From the NCBI RefSeq assembly GCF_008386585.1, contig NZ_VUOB01000038.1, positions 1-64,000 of the forward strand: a DNA stretch of 64,000 nucleotides, given 5' to 3'. Positions 50,518-57,994 of this stretch are shown here, piece after piece. Under the pieces are notes generated by a model. It worked only from the letters and a program-made list of their open reading frames with translations. It had not been told where the DNA came from and did not search any database. The stretch comes from Solihabitans fulvus. GTDB taxonomy: Bacteria; Actinomycetota; Actinomycetes; Mycobacteriales; Pseudonocardiaceae. The first letter of the stretch is position 1. Every line of letters starts with the position of its first letter. The translations under genes were made by a program, and so were the position numbers.

Positions 50518-52164
50518 ATGGCGGAGCTGACGATCTCGTCGGACGAGATCCGCAGTGCGATCGAGAACTACGTCTCCAGCTACTCCCCGGACGTGAGCCG
50601 GGAAGAGGTCGGCACCGTCTCTGACACCAGTGACGGCATCGCCCATGTCGAGGGCCTGCCCTCGGCGATGACCAACGAGCTGCTGGAGTTCCCCGGCGGC
50701 GTCCTCGGCGTCGCGCTCAGCCTGGAAGCGCGCGAGATCGGCGCCGTCGTGCTGGGTAACTACGAGGACATCGAGGAGGGTCAGGAGGTCAAGCGGACCG
50801 GGCAGGTGCTGTCCGTGCCCGTCGGCGACGGCTTCCTCGGCCGCGTCGTGAACCCCCTCGGCCAGCCGATCGACGGCCTCGGCGACATCGTCGCCGACGA
50901 CCACCGCGCGCTGGAGCTCCAGGCCCCCTCCGTGCTGCAACGGCAGCCGGTCAAGGAGGCCATGCAGACCGGTATCAAGGCCATCGACGCGATGACCGCG
51001 ATCGGCCGTGGCCAGCGTCAGCTGATCATCGGCGACCGCAAGACCGGCAAGACCACGGTCTGCGTCGACACGATCCTCAACCAGCGCAAGAACTGGGAGA
51101 CCGGCGACCCGAAGCAGCAGGTCCGCTGCGTCTACGTCGCGATCGGCCAGAAGGGCTCCACCATCGCCGGCGTGAAGGCGGCGCTGGAGGAGGGCGGCGC
51201 GCTGGAGTACACCACCATCGTGGCGGCCCCGGCGTCCGACTCGGCCGGCTTCAAGTGGCTCGCCCCCTACACCGGTTCGGCCATCGGCCAGCACTGGATG
51301 TACCAGGGCAAGCACGTCCTGATCGTGTTCGACGACCTGACCAAGCAGGCCGAGGCGTACCGCGCGATCTCGCTGCTGCTGCGTCGCCCGCCGGGCCGCG
51401 AGGCCTACCCCGGCGACGTCTTCTACTTGCACTCCCGTCTGCTGGAGCGCTGCGCGAAGCTGTCCGACGAGATGGGCGGCGGCTCGATGACCGGCCTGCC
51501 GATCATCGAGACGAAGGCCAACGACGTGTCGGCCTACATCCCGACGAACGTCATCTCGATCACCGACGGCCAGTGCTTCCTGGAGTCCGACCTGTTCAAC
51601 GCGGGTGTCCGGCCGGCGATCAACGTCGGTATCTCGGTCTCCCGAGTCGGTGGCTCCGCCCAGATGAAGGCGATGCGGAAGGTTTCCGGGTCGCTGCGAC
51701 TGGACCTGTCGCAGTACCGTGAGCTGGAGGCCTTCGCGGCCTTCGCCTCGGACCTCGACGCGACGTCCAAGGCGCAGCTGGAGCGCGGCAGCAGGCTGGT
51801 CGAGCTGCTCAAGCAGGCTCAGTACTCGCCGGTGGCCGTCGAGGAGCAGGTCGTGGCGATCTACCTCGGTACCTCGGGGCACCTCGACTCGGTGCCGGTC
51901 GCCGACGTGCGCCGGTTCGAGCAGGAGTTCATCGACCACGTGCGTCGCTCGCACGAGGGCATCCTGACCGAGATCCGGGAGTCCAAGGACCTCTCCAAGG
52001 ACAACGAGGAGCGGATCGTCAACGCCGTGAACTCGTTCAAGGAGCAGTTCACCGCGTCCGACGGCTCCTCGGTGGTCAACGAGCCCGCCGCGACCGCGAT
52101 GGACGCCGACCAGGTCGGACAGGAGTCGGTGAAGGTCAGCCGGCCCGCTCCGGCCAAGAAGTGA
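50518..52164 (+). CDS. atpA: ATP synthase F1 subunit alpha
   Basis: Non-catalytic nucleotide-binding subunit of F1, 548 residues. The P-loop is GDRKTGKTT (about 172-180); the arginine-finger region is VGISVSRVGGSAQMKAM. The beta-barrel domain starts with GTVSDTSDGIAHVEGLPSAM. The C-terminus is extended by about 35 residues (ASDGSSVVNEPAATAMDADQ onward) beyond typical E. coli length, as in other actinobacteria, where such tails limit reverse ATP hydrolysis. Confidence 0.97.
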   Translation: MAELTISSDEIRSAIENYVSSYSPDVSREEVGTVSDTSDGIAHVEGLPSAMTNELLEFPGGVLGVALSLEAREIGAVVLGNYEDIEEGQEVKRTGQVLSVPVGDGFLGRVVNPLGQPIDGLGDIVADDHRALELQAPSVLQRQPVKEAMQTGIKAIDAMTAIGRGQRQLIIGDRKTGKTTVCVDTILNQRKNWETGDPKQQVRCVYVAIGQKGSTIAGVKAALEEGGALEYTTIVAAPASDSAGFKWLAPYTGSAIGQHWMYQGKHVLIVFDDLTKQAEAYRAISLLLRRPPGREAYPGDVFYLHSRLLERCAKLSDEMGGGSMTGLPIIETKANDVSAYIPTNVISITDGQCFLESDLFNAGVRPAINVGISVSRVGGSAQMKAMRKVSGSLRLDLSQYRELEAFAAFASDLDATSKAQLERGSRLVELLKQAQYSPVAVEEQVVAIYLGTSGHLDSVPVADVRRFEQEFIDHVRRSHEGILTEIRESKDLSKDNEERIVNAVNSFKEQFTASDGSSVVNEPAATAMDADQVGQESVKVSRPAPAKK

Positions 52165-52172
52165 CGTAGGCC

Positions 52173-53108
52173 ATGGCCGCACAGATTCGCGAACTTCGCG
52201 TACGGATCCGCTCGGTCCAGTCGACCAAGAAGATCACCAAGGCACAGGAGCTCATCGCCACCTCGCGCATCGCCAAGGCGCAGGCCCAGGTGGCCGCCTC
52301 GCAGCCCTACGCCCAGGAGATCACCAACGTGCTCTCCGAGCTGGCTGACGCGGCGTCCAACCTGGACCACCCGCTGCTGGTGGAGCGCAAGGAGCCCAAG
52401 CGGGCTGCGGTGCTGGTGGTGACCGCCGATCGCGGGCTGTGCGGTGGCTACAACGCCAACGCGCTGCGGGCGGCGGAGGAGTTGCAGGCGCTGCTGCGCA
52501 GCGAGGGCAAGGAGCCTGTGCTCTACGTCATCGGTCGACGGGGCGTCAACTACTACAAGTTCCGCAACAGGCCGATCGCCGGGCAGTGGACGGGCTTCTC
52601 GGAGCGCCCGCACTACACCGACGCGGTCAACGCCGGTGAGGCGCTGGTGCAGGCCTTCCTGGCCGGCGCCGACGACAACGGCGACGCGCCCGGCCCCGAC
52701 GGCGTGCTCGGCGTCGACGAGCTGCACGTGGTCTACACGCAGTTCGAGTCGATGCTCACGCAGAAGGCCGTGGCCAAGCGGATCGCGCCGATGGAGGTGG
52801 AGTACTCGTCGGAGACCGGCGGGCTCCGCTCCTCCTACGAGTTCGAGCCGAGCGCCGAGAAGCTGCTCGAGGCGCTGCTGCCGAAGTACATCAACACCCG
52901 GCTGTTCGCCGCGCTGTTGGATTCGGCGGCGTCGGAGTCAGCGGCCCGTCGGACGGCGATGAAGGCGGCGACGGACAACGCTGACGAACTGGTGCGCACG
53001 CTGAGCAGGCAGGCGAACCAGGCTCGTCAGGCCCAGATCACCCAGGAGATCAGCGAGATCGTCGGTGGCGCCAGTGCGCTTACCGGTGGCGCAGGAAGTG
53101 ATGAGTGA
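52173..53108 (+). CDS. atpG: ATP synthase F1 subunit gamma
   Basis: Central rotating shaft, 311 residues. The N-terminal coiled coil begins MAAQIRELRVRIRSVQSTKKITKAQELIA and the C-terminal one ends with NELVRTLSRQANQARQAQITQEISEIVGGA-type text. The central Rossmann-like part contains TADRGLCGGYNANALR. A short insertion (about GADDNGDAPGPDGVLGVDEL) is present, as in actinobacterial gamma. It overlaps the atpD start. Confidence 0.95.
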   Translation: MAAQIRELRVRIRSVQSTKKITKAQELIATSRIAKAQAQVAASQPYAQEITNVLSELADAASNLDHPLLVERKEPKRAAVLVVTADRGLCGGYNANALRAAEELQALLRSEGKEPVLYVIGRRGVNYYKFRNRPIAGQWTGFSERPHYTDAVNAGEALVQAFLAGADDNGDAPGPDGVLGVDELHVVYTQFESMLTQKAVAKRIAPMEVEYSSETGGLRSSYEFEPSAEKLLEALLPKYINTRLFAALLDSAASESAARRTAMKAATDNADELVRTLSRQANQARQAQITQEISEIVGGASALTGGAGSDE

Positions 53109-54537
53109 CATGAGTACTACTGCCACCACCACCCGCACCGGCCGTGTGGTTCGGGTGATCGGTCCGGTTGTCGACGTGGAGTTCCCGCGCGACTCGGTGC
53201 CCGAGCTGTTCAACGCGCTGCACGCCGAGATTTCCTTCGAGGCTGTGGCCAAGACCCTGACCCTGGAAGTCGCCCAGCACCTCGGCGACAACCTGGTCAG
53301 GACCATCTCCATGCAGCCGACCGACGGTCTGGTGCGCGGCACGACGGTCAGCGACACCGGCCGGGCCATCTCCGTGCCCGTCGGTGACGCCGTCAAGGGC
53401 CACGTGTTCAACGCCCTCGGCGACTGCCTCGACGCGCCGGGCACCGGTCGCGACGGCGAGCAGTGGTCCATCCACCGCAAGCCGCCGGCCTTCGACCAGC
53501 TCGAGGGCAAGACCGAGATCCTGGAAACGGGCATCAAGGTCATCGACCTGCTCACCCCGTACGTCAAGGGCGGCAAGATCGGCCTGTTCGGCGGCGCGGG
53601 CGTTGGCAAGACGGTGCTCATCCAGGAGATGATCACCCGTATCGCCCGCGAGTTCTCCGGCACGTCGGTGTTCGCCGGTGTCGGCGAGCGCACCCGTGAG
53701 GGCAACGACCTGCTGCTGGAAATGGACGAGATGGGTGTTCTCCAGGACACCGCCCTCGTCTTCGGGCAGATGGACGAGCCGCCGGGCACTCGTATGCGGG
53801 TGGCGCTGTCCGCGCTGACCATGGCGGAGTACTTCCGCGATGTGCAGAACCAGGACGTGCTGCTGTTCATCGACAACATCTTCCGGTTCACCCAGGCGGG
53901 CTCGGAGGTGTCCACCCTGCTGGGCCGGATGCCGTCCGCCGTGGGTTACCAGCCGACGCTGGCCGACGAGATGGGTGAGCTCCAGGAGCGCATCACCTCG
54001 ACCCGTGGCCGGTCGATCACCTCGCTCCAGGCGATCTACGTGCCTGCGGACGACTACACCGACCCGGCCCCGGCGACGACCTTCGCCCACCTGGACGCGA
54101 CGACCGAGCTTTCTCGGCCGATCTCGCAGAAGGGCATCTACCCGGCGGTCGACCCGCTGACCTCGACCTCCCGCATCCTGGAGGCCTCGATCGTCGGCGC
54201 CGAGCACTTCCGGGTCGCCAACGAGGTCAAGCGGATCCTCCAGAAGTACAAGGAACTCCAGGACATCATCGCCATCCTGGGTATGGACGAGCTCTCCGAG
54301 GAGGACAAGCTCCTCGTCGGCCGCGCCCGTCGCATCGAGCGGTTCCTCGGCCAGAACTTCCTGGTCGCGGAGAAGTTCACCGGTCAGCCCGGCTCGGTCG
54401 TGCCGATCAAGGACACCATCGAGGCGTTCGACCGAATCTGCAAGGGCGAGTTCGACCACTTCCCGGAGCAGGCCTTCTTCAGCATCGGTGGCCTCGACGA
54501 CGTCGAGGCAGCCGCGAAGAAGCTCGCCGCCAAGTAG
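53101..54537 (+). CDS. atpD: ATP synthase F1 subunit beta
   Basis: Catalytic subunit that makes ATP from ADP and phosphate, 478 residues. The P-loop is GGAGVGKTVL (about 164-171), the catalytic Glu is in GVGERTREGND, and the DELSEED-equivalent reads MDELSEEDKLL. ATG 53101 follows AGGA by 4 bp and overlaps the atpG stop; ATG 53110 is an alternative. Confidence 0.97.
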   Translation: MSDMSTTATTTRTGRVVRVIGPVVDVEFPRDSVPELFNALHAEISFEAVAKTLTLEVAQHLGDNLVRTISMQPTDGLVRGTTVSDTGRAISVPVGDAVKGHVFNALGDCLDAPGTGRDGEQWSIHRKPPAFDQLEGKTEILETGIKVIDLLTPYVKGGKIGLFGGAGVGKTVLIQEMITRIAREFSGTSVFAGVGERTREGNDLLLEMDEMGVLQDTALVFGQMDEPPGTRMRVALSALTMAEYFRDVQNQDVLLFIDNIFRFTQAGSEVSTLLGRMPSAVGYQPTLADEMGELQERITSTRGRSITSLQAIYVPADDYTDPAPATTFAHLDATTELSRPISQKGIYPAVDPLTSTSRILEASIVGAEHFRVANEVKRILQKYKELQDIIAILGMDELSEEDKLLVGRARRIERFLGQNFLVAEKFTGQPGSVVPIKDTIEAFDRICKGEFDHFPEQAFFSIGGLDDVEAAAKKLAAK

Positions 54538-54556
54538 GTCGGCAACGCGTGACCGA

Positions 54557-54587
54557 GGGGCCGGGGTCCACTGTGGACTCCGGCCCC
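54557..54587 (+). terminator. Hairpin between atpD and atpC
   Basis: GGGGCCGGGGTCCA (54557-54570) pairs with TGGACTCCGGCCCC (54574-54587) with one G-T pair and a 3-nt loop. It lies 20 bp after atpD and may lower the amount of epsilon relative to the other subunits. Confidence 0.65.
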
Positions 54588-54681
54588 CCGGTGCATGACC
54601 GGCACCGGTGTGCCGGGATGCCCGGCAGGGCACGCGCCGGACCGTTTAGACTGTTAGTGACGACCGACGAAGGAGAAGCCC

Positions 54682-55047
54682 GTGGCTGAGATGTCCGTCC
54701 AGCTGGTCGCCGTCGAGCGCCGCCTGTGGTCCGGCACGGCCAACATGGTGGTCGCCAAGACGACCGAGGGCGAGATCGGCATCCTGCCAGGTCACGAGCC
54801 CACGCTCGGTGCGCTGGTCGAGGGCGGCGTCGTCAAGATCCACACCACGGACGGCGAGATCGTGTGCGCCGCGGTGCACGGCGGGTTCCTCTCGATCACC
54901 GCCGACGGGGTGAGCGTGCTCGCCGAGTCCGCCGAGCTGGCGCACGAGATCGACGTAGAGCAGGCCCGCGCCGACCTGACCCACGCCGACGAGGTGGAGC
55001 GCGCGAGAGCACTTGCCCGACTCCGTGCCACAGGGCACTCGGCCTGA
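54682..55047 (+). CDS. atpC: ATP synthase F1 subunit epsilon
   Basis: Rotor subunit that also restrains ATP hydrolysis, 121 residues from GTG 54682. The beta-sandwich is seen in LVAVERRLWSGTANMVVAKTTEGEIGILPGHEPTLGAL and the short C-terminal helix in DVEQARADLTHADEVERARALARLRA. The length is typical of actinobacteria, which have a shorter C-terminal arm than E. coli. Confidence 0.95.
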   Translation: MAEMSVQLVAVERRLWSGTANMVVAKTTEGEIGILPGHEPTLGALVEGGVVKIHTTDGEIVCAAVHGGFLSITADGVSVLAESAELAHEIDVEQARADLTHADEVERARALARLRATGHSA

Positions 55048-55077
55048 GACCCGGCGACGGAACGAGCGGGCGCGGCC

Positions 55078-55509
55078 GTGGGGATCGCCGAGATCGTCGG
55101 ACTGGTCCTGTTCGTGGTGGCGCTTGCGCTCGGACTGCTCGCCTGGCGGCGGCTCCGGCTGCTGCGCGCGGGCGGCGTGCACGTCGCGTTGCGCCGCACC
55201 GTTGACGAGGCCGGCCGGGGCTGGCATCTCGGCGTCGGCCACTACCGGGGCGACCAGTTCGTCTGGTTCCGGGTGCTGAGCCTGCGGTCCGGCCCGAGCC
55301 AGGTGATCCTCCGGGACGGCCTGGAGATCGCCACCCGCCGCGAGCCGACCAGCCCGGAGACCTATGCCATGCCCGTCGGCTCGATCGTGCTCCGCTGTAG
55401 CGGAACCTCGGGTGACGTGGAGATCGCGATGGGCCCGGACGCGCTGACCGGCTTTCTTTCCTGGCTGGAGTCAGCGCCTCCGGGCCGAGCTGTTCCCTGG
55501 GCCTCCTGA
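55078..55509 (+). CDS. DUF2550 membrane-anchored protein
   Basis: A 143-residue protein starting GTG 55078, with one N-terminal helix (IAEIVGLVLFVVALALGLLAWRRLRLL) and a cytoplasmic beta-rich domain (HLGVGHYRGDQFVWFRVLSLRSGPSQVIL). The gene after atpC in M. tuberculosis (Rv1312) has the same place and type. No function is known; the conserved position suggests a link to the ATP synthase or membrane energetics, which is inference. Confidence 0.88.
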   Translation: MGIAEIVGLVLFVVALALGLLAWRRLRLLRAGGVHVALRRTVDEAGRGWHLGVGHYRGDQFVWFRVLSLRSGPSQVILRDGLEIATRREPTSPETYAMPVGSIVLRCSGTSGDVEIAMGPDALTGFLSWLESAPPGRAVPWAS

Positions 55510-55534
55510 GCGGCCTGCCGGCTAGGCGTTCGCG

Positions 55535-56107
55535 CTAGGCGTTCGCGCCGGGCTGCCAGAGCACGTCGCCGTCGGGGTTCGCCACCCGCGCGAGGATGAA
55601 CAGCAGGTCGGACAGCCGGTTGAGGTACTTGGCGGTCAGCACGTTGGTGTGCTCGGCGTCCGCCTCAAGCAACGCCCAGGTGCTGCGCTCCGCGCGCCGC
55701 GCGATCGTGCGGGCCTGGTGCAGCAGCGCGGCCCCCGGCGTGCCGCCGTTGAGGATGAACGAGTCGAGCTTGCCGAGCCGTGCGTTGAACTCGTCGCACC
55801 AGCCTTCCAGGCGGTCCACGTAGCCCTGGGTGACCCGCAGCGGCGGGTACTTGGGGTCGGGGACGATCGGGGTGCACAGGTCGGCTCCGACGTCGAACAG
55901 GTCGTTCTGGACCGCCTGCACGACGCCGTGCAGCTCCTCGGTGAGCGAGCCGAGCGCGAGGGCGACGCCGAGCGCCGCGTTCGTCTCGTCGACGTCGGCG
56001 TAGGCGACGATGCGCGGATCGGTCTTGGGCACCCGGGAGAAGTCGCCCAGCCCAGTGGTCCCGTCGTCGCCGACGCGGGTGTAGATCTTGGTCAGGTGCA
56101 CGGCCAT
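55535..56107 (-). CDS. PduO-type cobalamin adenosyltransferase
   Basis: Transfers adenosyl from ATP to cob(I)alamin to make adenosylcobalamin. 190 residues. Signatures are KIYTRVGDDGTTGLGDFSRVPKTDPR (ATP site), YADVDETNAALGVAL, FILNGGTPGAALLHQARTIARRAER and NRLSDLLFILAR. It runs against the flow of its neighbours, as Rv1314c does in M. tuberculosis. It would supply the cofactor for the B12-dependent mutase encoded 2 kb away. Its last 13 bp are duplicated in tandem just past the stop. Confidence 0.95.
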   Translation of the reverse strand: MAVHLTKIYTRVGDDGTTGLGDFSRVPKTDPRIVAYADVDETNAALGVALALGSLTEELHGVVQAVQNDLFDVGADLCTPIVPDPKYPPLRVTQGYVDRLEGWCDEFNARLGKLDSFILNGGTPGAALLHQARTIARRAERSTWALLEADAEHTNVLTAKYLNRLSDLLFILARVANPDGDVLWQPGANA

Positions 56108-56206
56108 GAATCGACTCTAGTGCGGGCGACCCACCGCCCGTCTCGGCACCGATTCAGGCCCTCCGTAGGATTGCGCGCGGGGGCGACACGCAGCGAGGAG
56201 TACTTG

Positions 56207-57475
56207 GTGAGCGAGCATTTCCGGGTTAACGGCGGCGCGCGCCTGGTCGGCGAGGTGGACGTCGTCGGCGCGAAGAACAGCGTGCTCAAGCTGATGGCGG
56301 CGGCGCTGCTCGCCGAGGGCACCACCACCCTGACGAACTGCCCGGAGATCCTGGACGTCCCGCTGATGGCGGACGTGCTGCGCAGCCTCGGCTGCGAGGT
56401 CGTCATCGACGGCGACACCACCGTGATCACCACCCCGGCCGAGCTGAGCCACCGCGCGGACTCGGCGTCCATGGGCAAGCTGCGCGCCTCGGTGTGCGTG
56501 CTCGGGCCGCTGGTCGGCCGCTGCAAGCGCGCGGTCGTCGCGCTGCCCGGCGGCGACGCGATCGGCTCCCGGCCGCTGGACATGCACCAGAGCGGGCTGC
56601 GCCAGCTCGGCGCGTCCAGCTCGATCGAGCACGGCTGCGTGGTCGCCGAGGCCGAGGACCTGCACGGCGCGCAGATCTGGCTGGACTTCCCGAGCATGGG
56701 CGCCACCGAGAACATCCTGATGGCCGCCGTGCTCGCCGAGGGCACCACGGTGATCGACAACTCGGCGCGCGAGCCCGAGATCGTCGACCTGTGCATGATG
56801 CTCCAGCAGATGGGCGCCAAGATCGAGGGCGCCGGCACCTCGACGCTCACCGTGCACGGCGTGCCGTCCCTCCAGCCGACCACGCACCGGGTGATCGGCG
56901 ACCGCATCGTCGGCGCGACCTGGGCGTTCGCCGCGGCGATCACCAGGGGCGACATCCGGGTGCGCGGCGTCGACTCGCACCACCTCGACCTGGTGCTGGA
57001 GAAGCTGAGGCTGGCCGGCGCCGAGGTCACTCTGTTCGACGACGGTTTCCGCGTGGTGCAGCACGACCGGCCGACGTCGGTGGACTTCGTGACGCTGCCC
57101 TACCCGGGGTTCGCGACCGATCTCCAGCCCTTCGCGATCACGCTGTCCGCGGTGTCCGACGGCACCTCGATGATCACCGAGAACCTGTTCGAGTCGCGGT
57201 TCCGGTTCGTCGAGGAGATGGTGCGGCTCGGCGCGGACGCCCGCACCGACGGTCACCACGCCGTGGTGCGGGGCGTCGAGATGCTGTCCAGCGCGCCCGT
57301 GTGGGCCTCCGACATCCGGGCAGGCGTCGGCCTGGTGCTGGCCGGCCTGCGCGCGGAGGGCGTCACGGAGGTGTGGGACGTGTTCCACATCGACCGCGGC
57401 TACCCGCAGTTCGTGGAGAACATGCGCCGCCTCGGCGCGGACGTCCAACGCGTCTCCGCACCCCCGGAGCGCTGA
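56207..57475 (+). CDS. murA: UDP-GlcNAc 1-carboxyvinyltransferase
   Basis: First committed step of peptidoglycan synthesis: transfers enolpyruvate from PEP to UDP-GlcNAc. 422 residues from GTG 56207, after GCGAGGAG. Substrate loop and catalytic site: GAKNSVLKLMAAALLAEG and LPGGDAIGSRPLDMH. The residue at 117 is Asp where E. coli has catalytic Cys115, exactly as in M. tuberculosis MurA, so fosfomycin cannot form its covalent adduct. Other signatures are FPSMGATENILMAAVLAEG and GYPQFVENMRRLGA. Confidence 0.97.
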   Translation: MSEHFRVNGGARLVGEVDVVGAKNSVLKLMAAALLAEGTTTLTNCPEILDVPLMADVLRSLGCEVVIDGDTTVITTPAELSHRADSASMGKLRASVCVLGPLVGRCKRAVVALPGGDAIGSRPLDMHQSGLRQLGASSSIEHGCVVAEAEDLHGAQIWLDFPSMGATENILMAAVLAEGTTVIDNSAREPEIVDLCMMLQQMGAKIEGAGTSTLTVHGVPSLQPTTHRVIGDRIVGATWAFAAAITRGDIRVRGVDSHHLDLVLEKLRLAGAEVTLFDDGFRVVQHDRPTSVDFVTLPYPGFATDLQPFAITLSAVSDGTSMITENLFESRFRFVEEMVRLGADARTDGHHAVVRGVEMLSSAPVWASDIRAGVGLVLAGLRAEGVTEVWDVFHIDRGYPQFVENMRRLGADVQRVSAPPER

Positions 57476-57482
57476 TCCCGCT

Positions 57483-57537
57483 TGTCATGAAGGGTCCCTT
57501 CAGGACACTCAGTGTCCTGAAGGGACCCTTCATGACA
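57483..57537. repeat. Perfect 55-bp palindrome
   Basis: A 27-bp arm (57483-57509) is followed by a single C (57510) and its exact reverse complement (57511-57537). Each arm itself contains the 15-bp palindrome TGAAGGGTCCCTTCA. It can form one long hairpin or two side hairpins. It lies 8 bp after the murA stop and 1 bp before the end of the convergent gene, so bidirectional termination is likely. Its structure suggests a dispersed repeat. Confidence 0.9.
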
Positions 57538-57538
57538 T

Positions 57539-57841
57539 TCAGACGCTGCCGCTGAGCAGGAGGCGGGCGTTGGCCTCGTCTGCCGGGAAGACCAGGACGC
57601 GGTGGGCTCCGTTGTCGCCGCGAGCCGTGGTGGCGCGGATGCCGGCCGCGCGCAGCCGGGTCCGCAGCACCTGGGCGGCGGCCTCGGTCGGCACGATGGC
57701 GACCTCGCGGAGCAGGCCGTAGCCGTCGGAGTCCCGGCCCGTCGGCACGGCGGTGCGATCGTTGCCGAAGGTCCATCGCAACACGAAGGACAGCAGCCCG
57801 ACGACGGCAAGGGCGAGCACGAACGCGGACCACGGCGCCAT
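57539..57841 (-). CDS. Small membrane-anchored protein with DUF2007-like domain
   Basis: A 100-residue protein. ATG 57841 gives MAPWSAFVLALAVVGLLSFVLRW, one membrane helix. After it, LLREVAIVPTEAAAQVLRTRLRAAGIRATTA and HRVLVFPADEANARLLL have the beta-alpha-beta pattern of small DUF2007-type signal-transducing domains. An alternative ATG at 57877 is in frame. No partner is adjacent and the function is unknown. Confidence 0.7.
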   Translation of the reverse strand: MAPWSAFVLALAVVGLLSFVLRWTFGNDRTAVPTGRDSDGYGLLREVAIVPTEAAAQVLRTRLRAAGIRATTARGDNGAHRVLVFPADEANARLLLSGSV

Positions 57842-57994
57842 GTGTCCATCGTGCGCCGTCGGGGCACCCGATGCCATCCTCTCCTTGCACCAGTCTTGGC
57901 GTCCCGGCTTCGATTAAGTGACCGACGGCACGCCAACGCCTTGTTACCCACCAGTACGCTGGGCGCGTCAAGTCCGTGGCCCTGGGAGGTTGCT

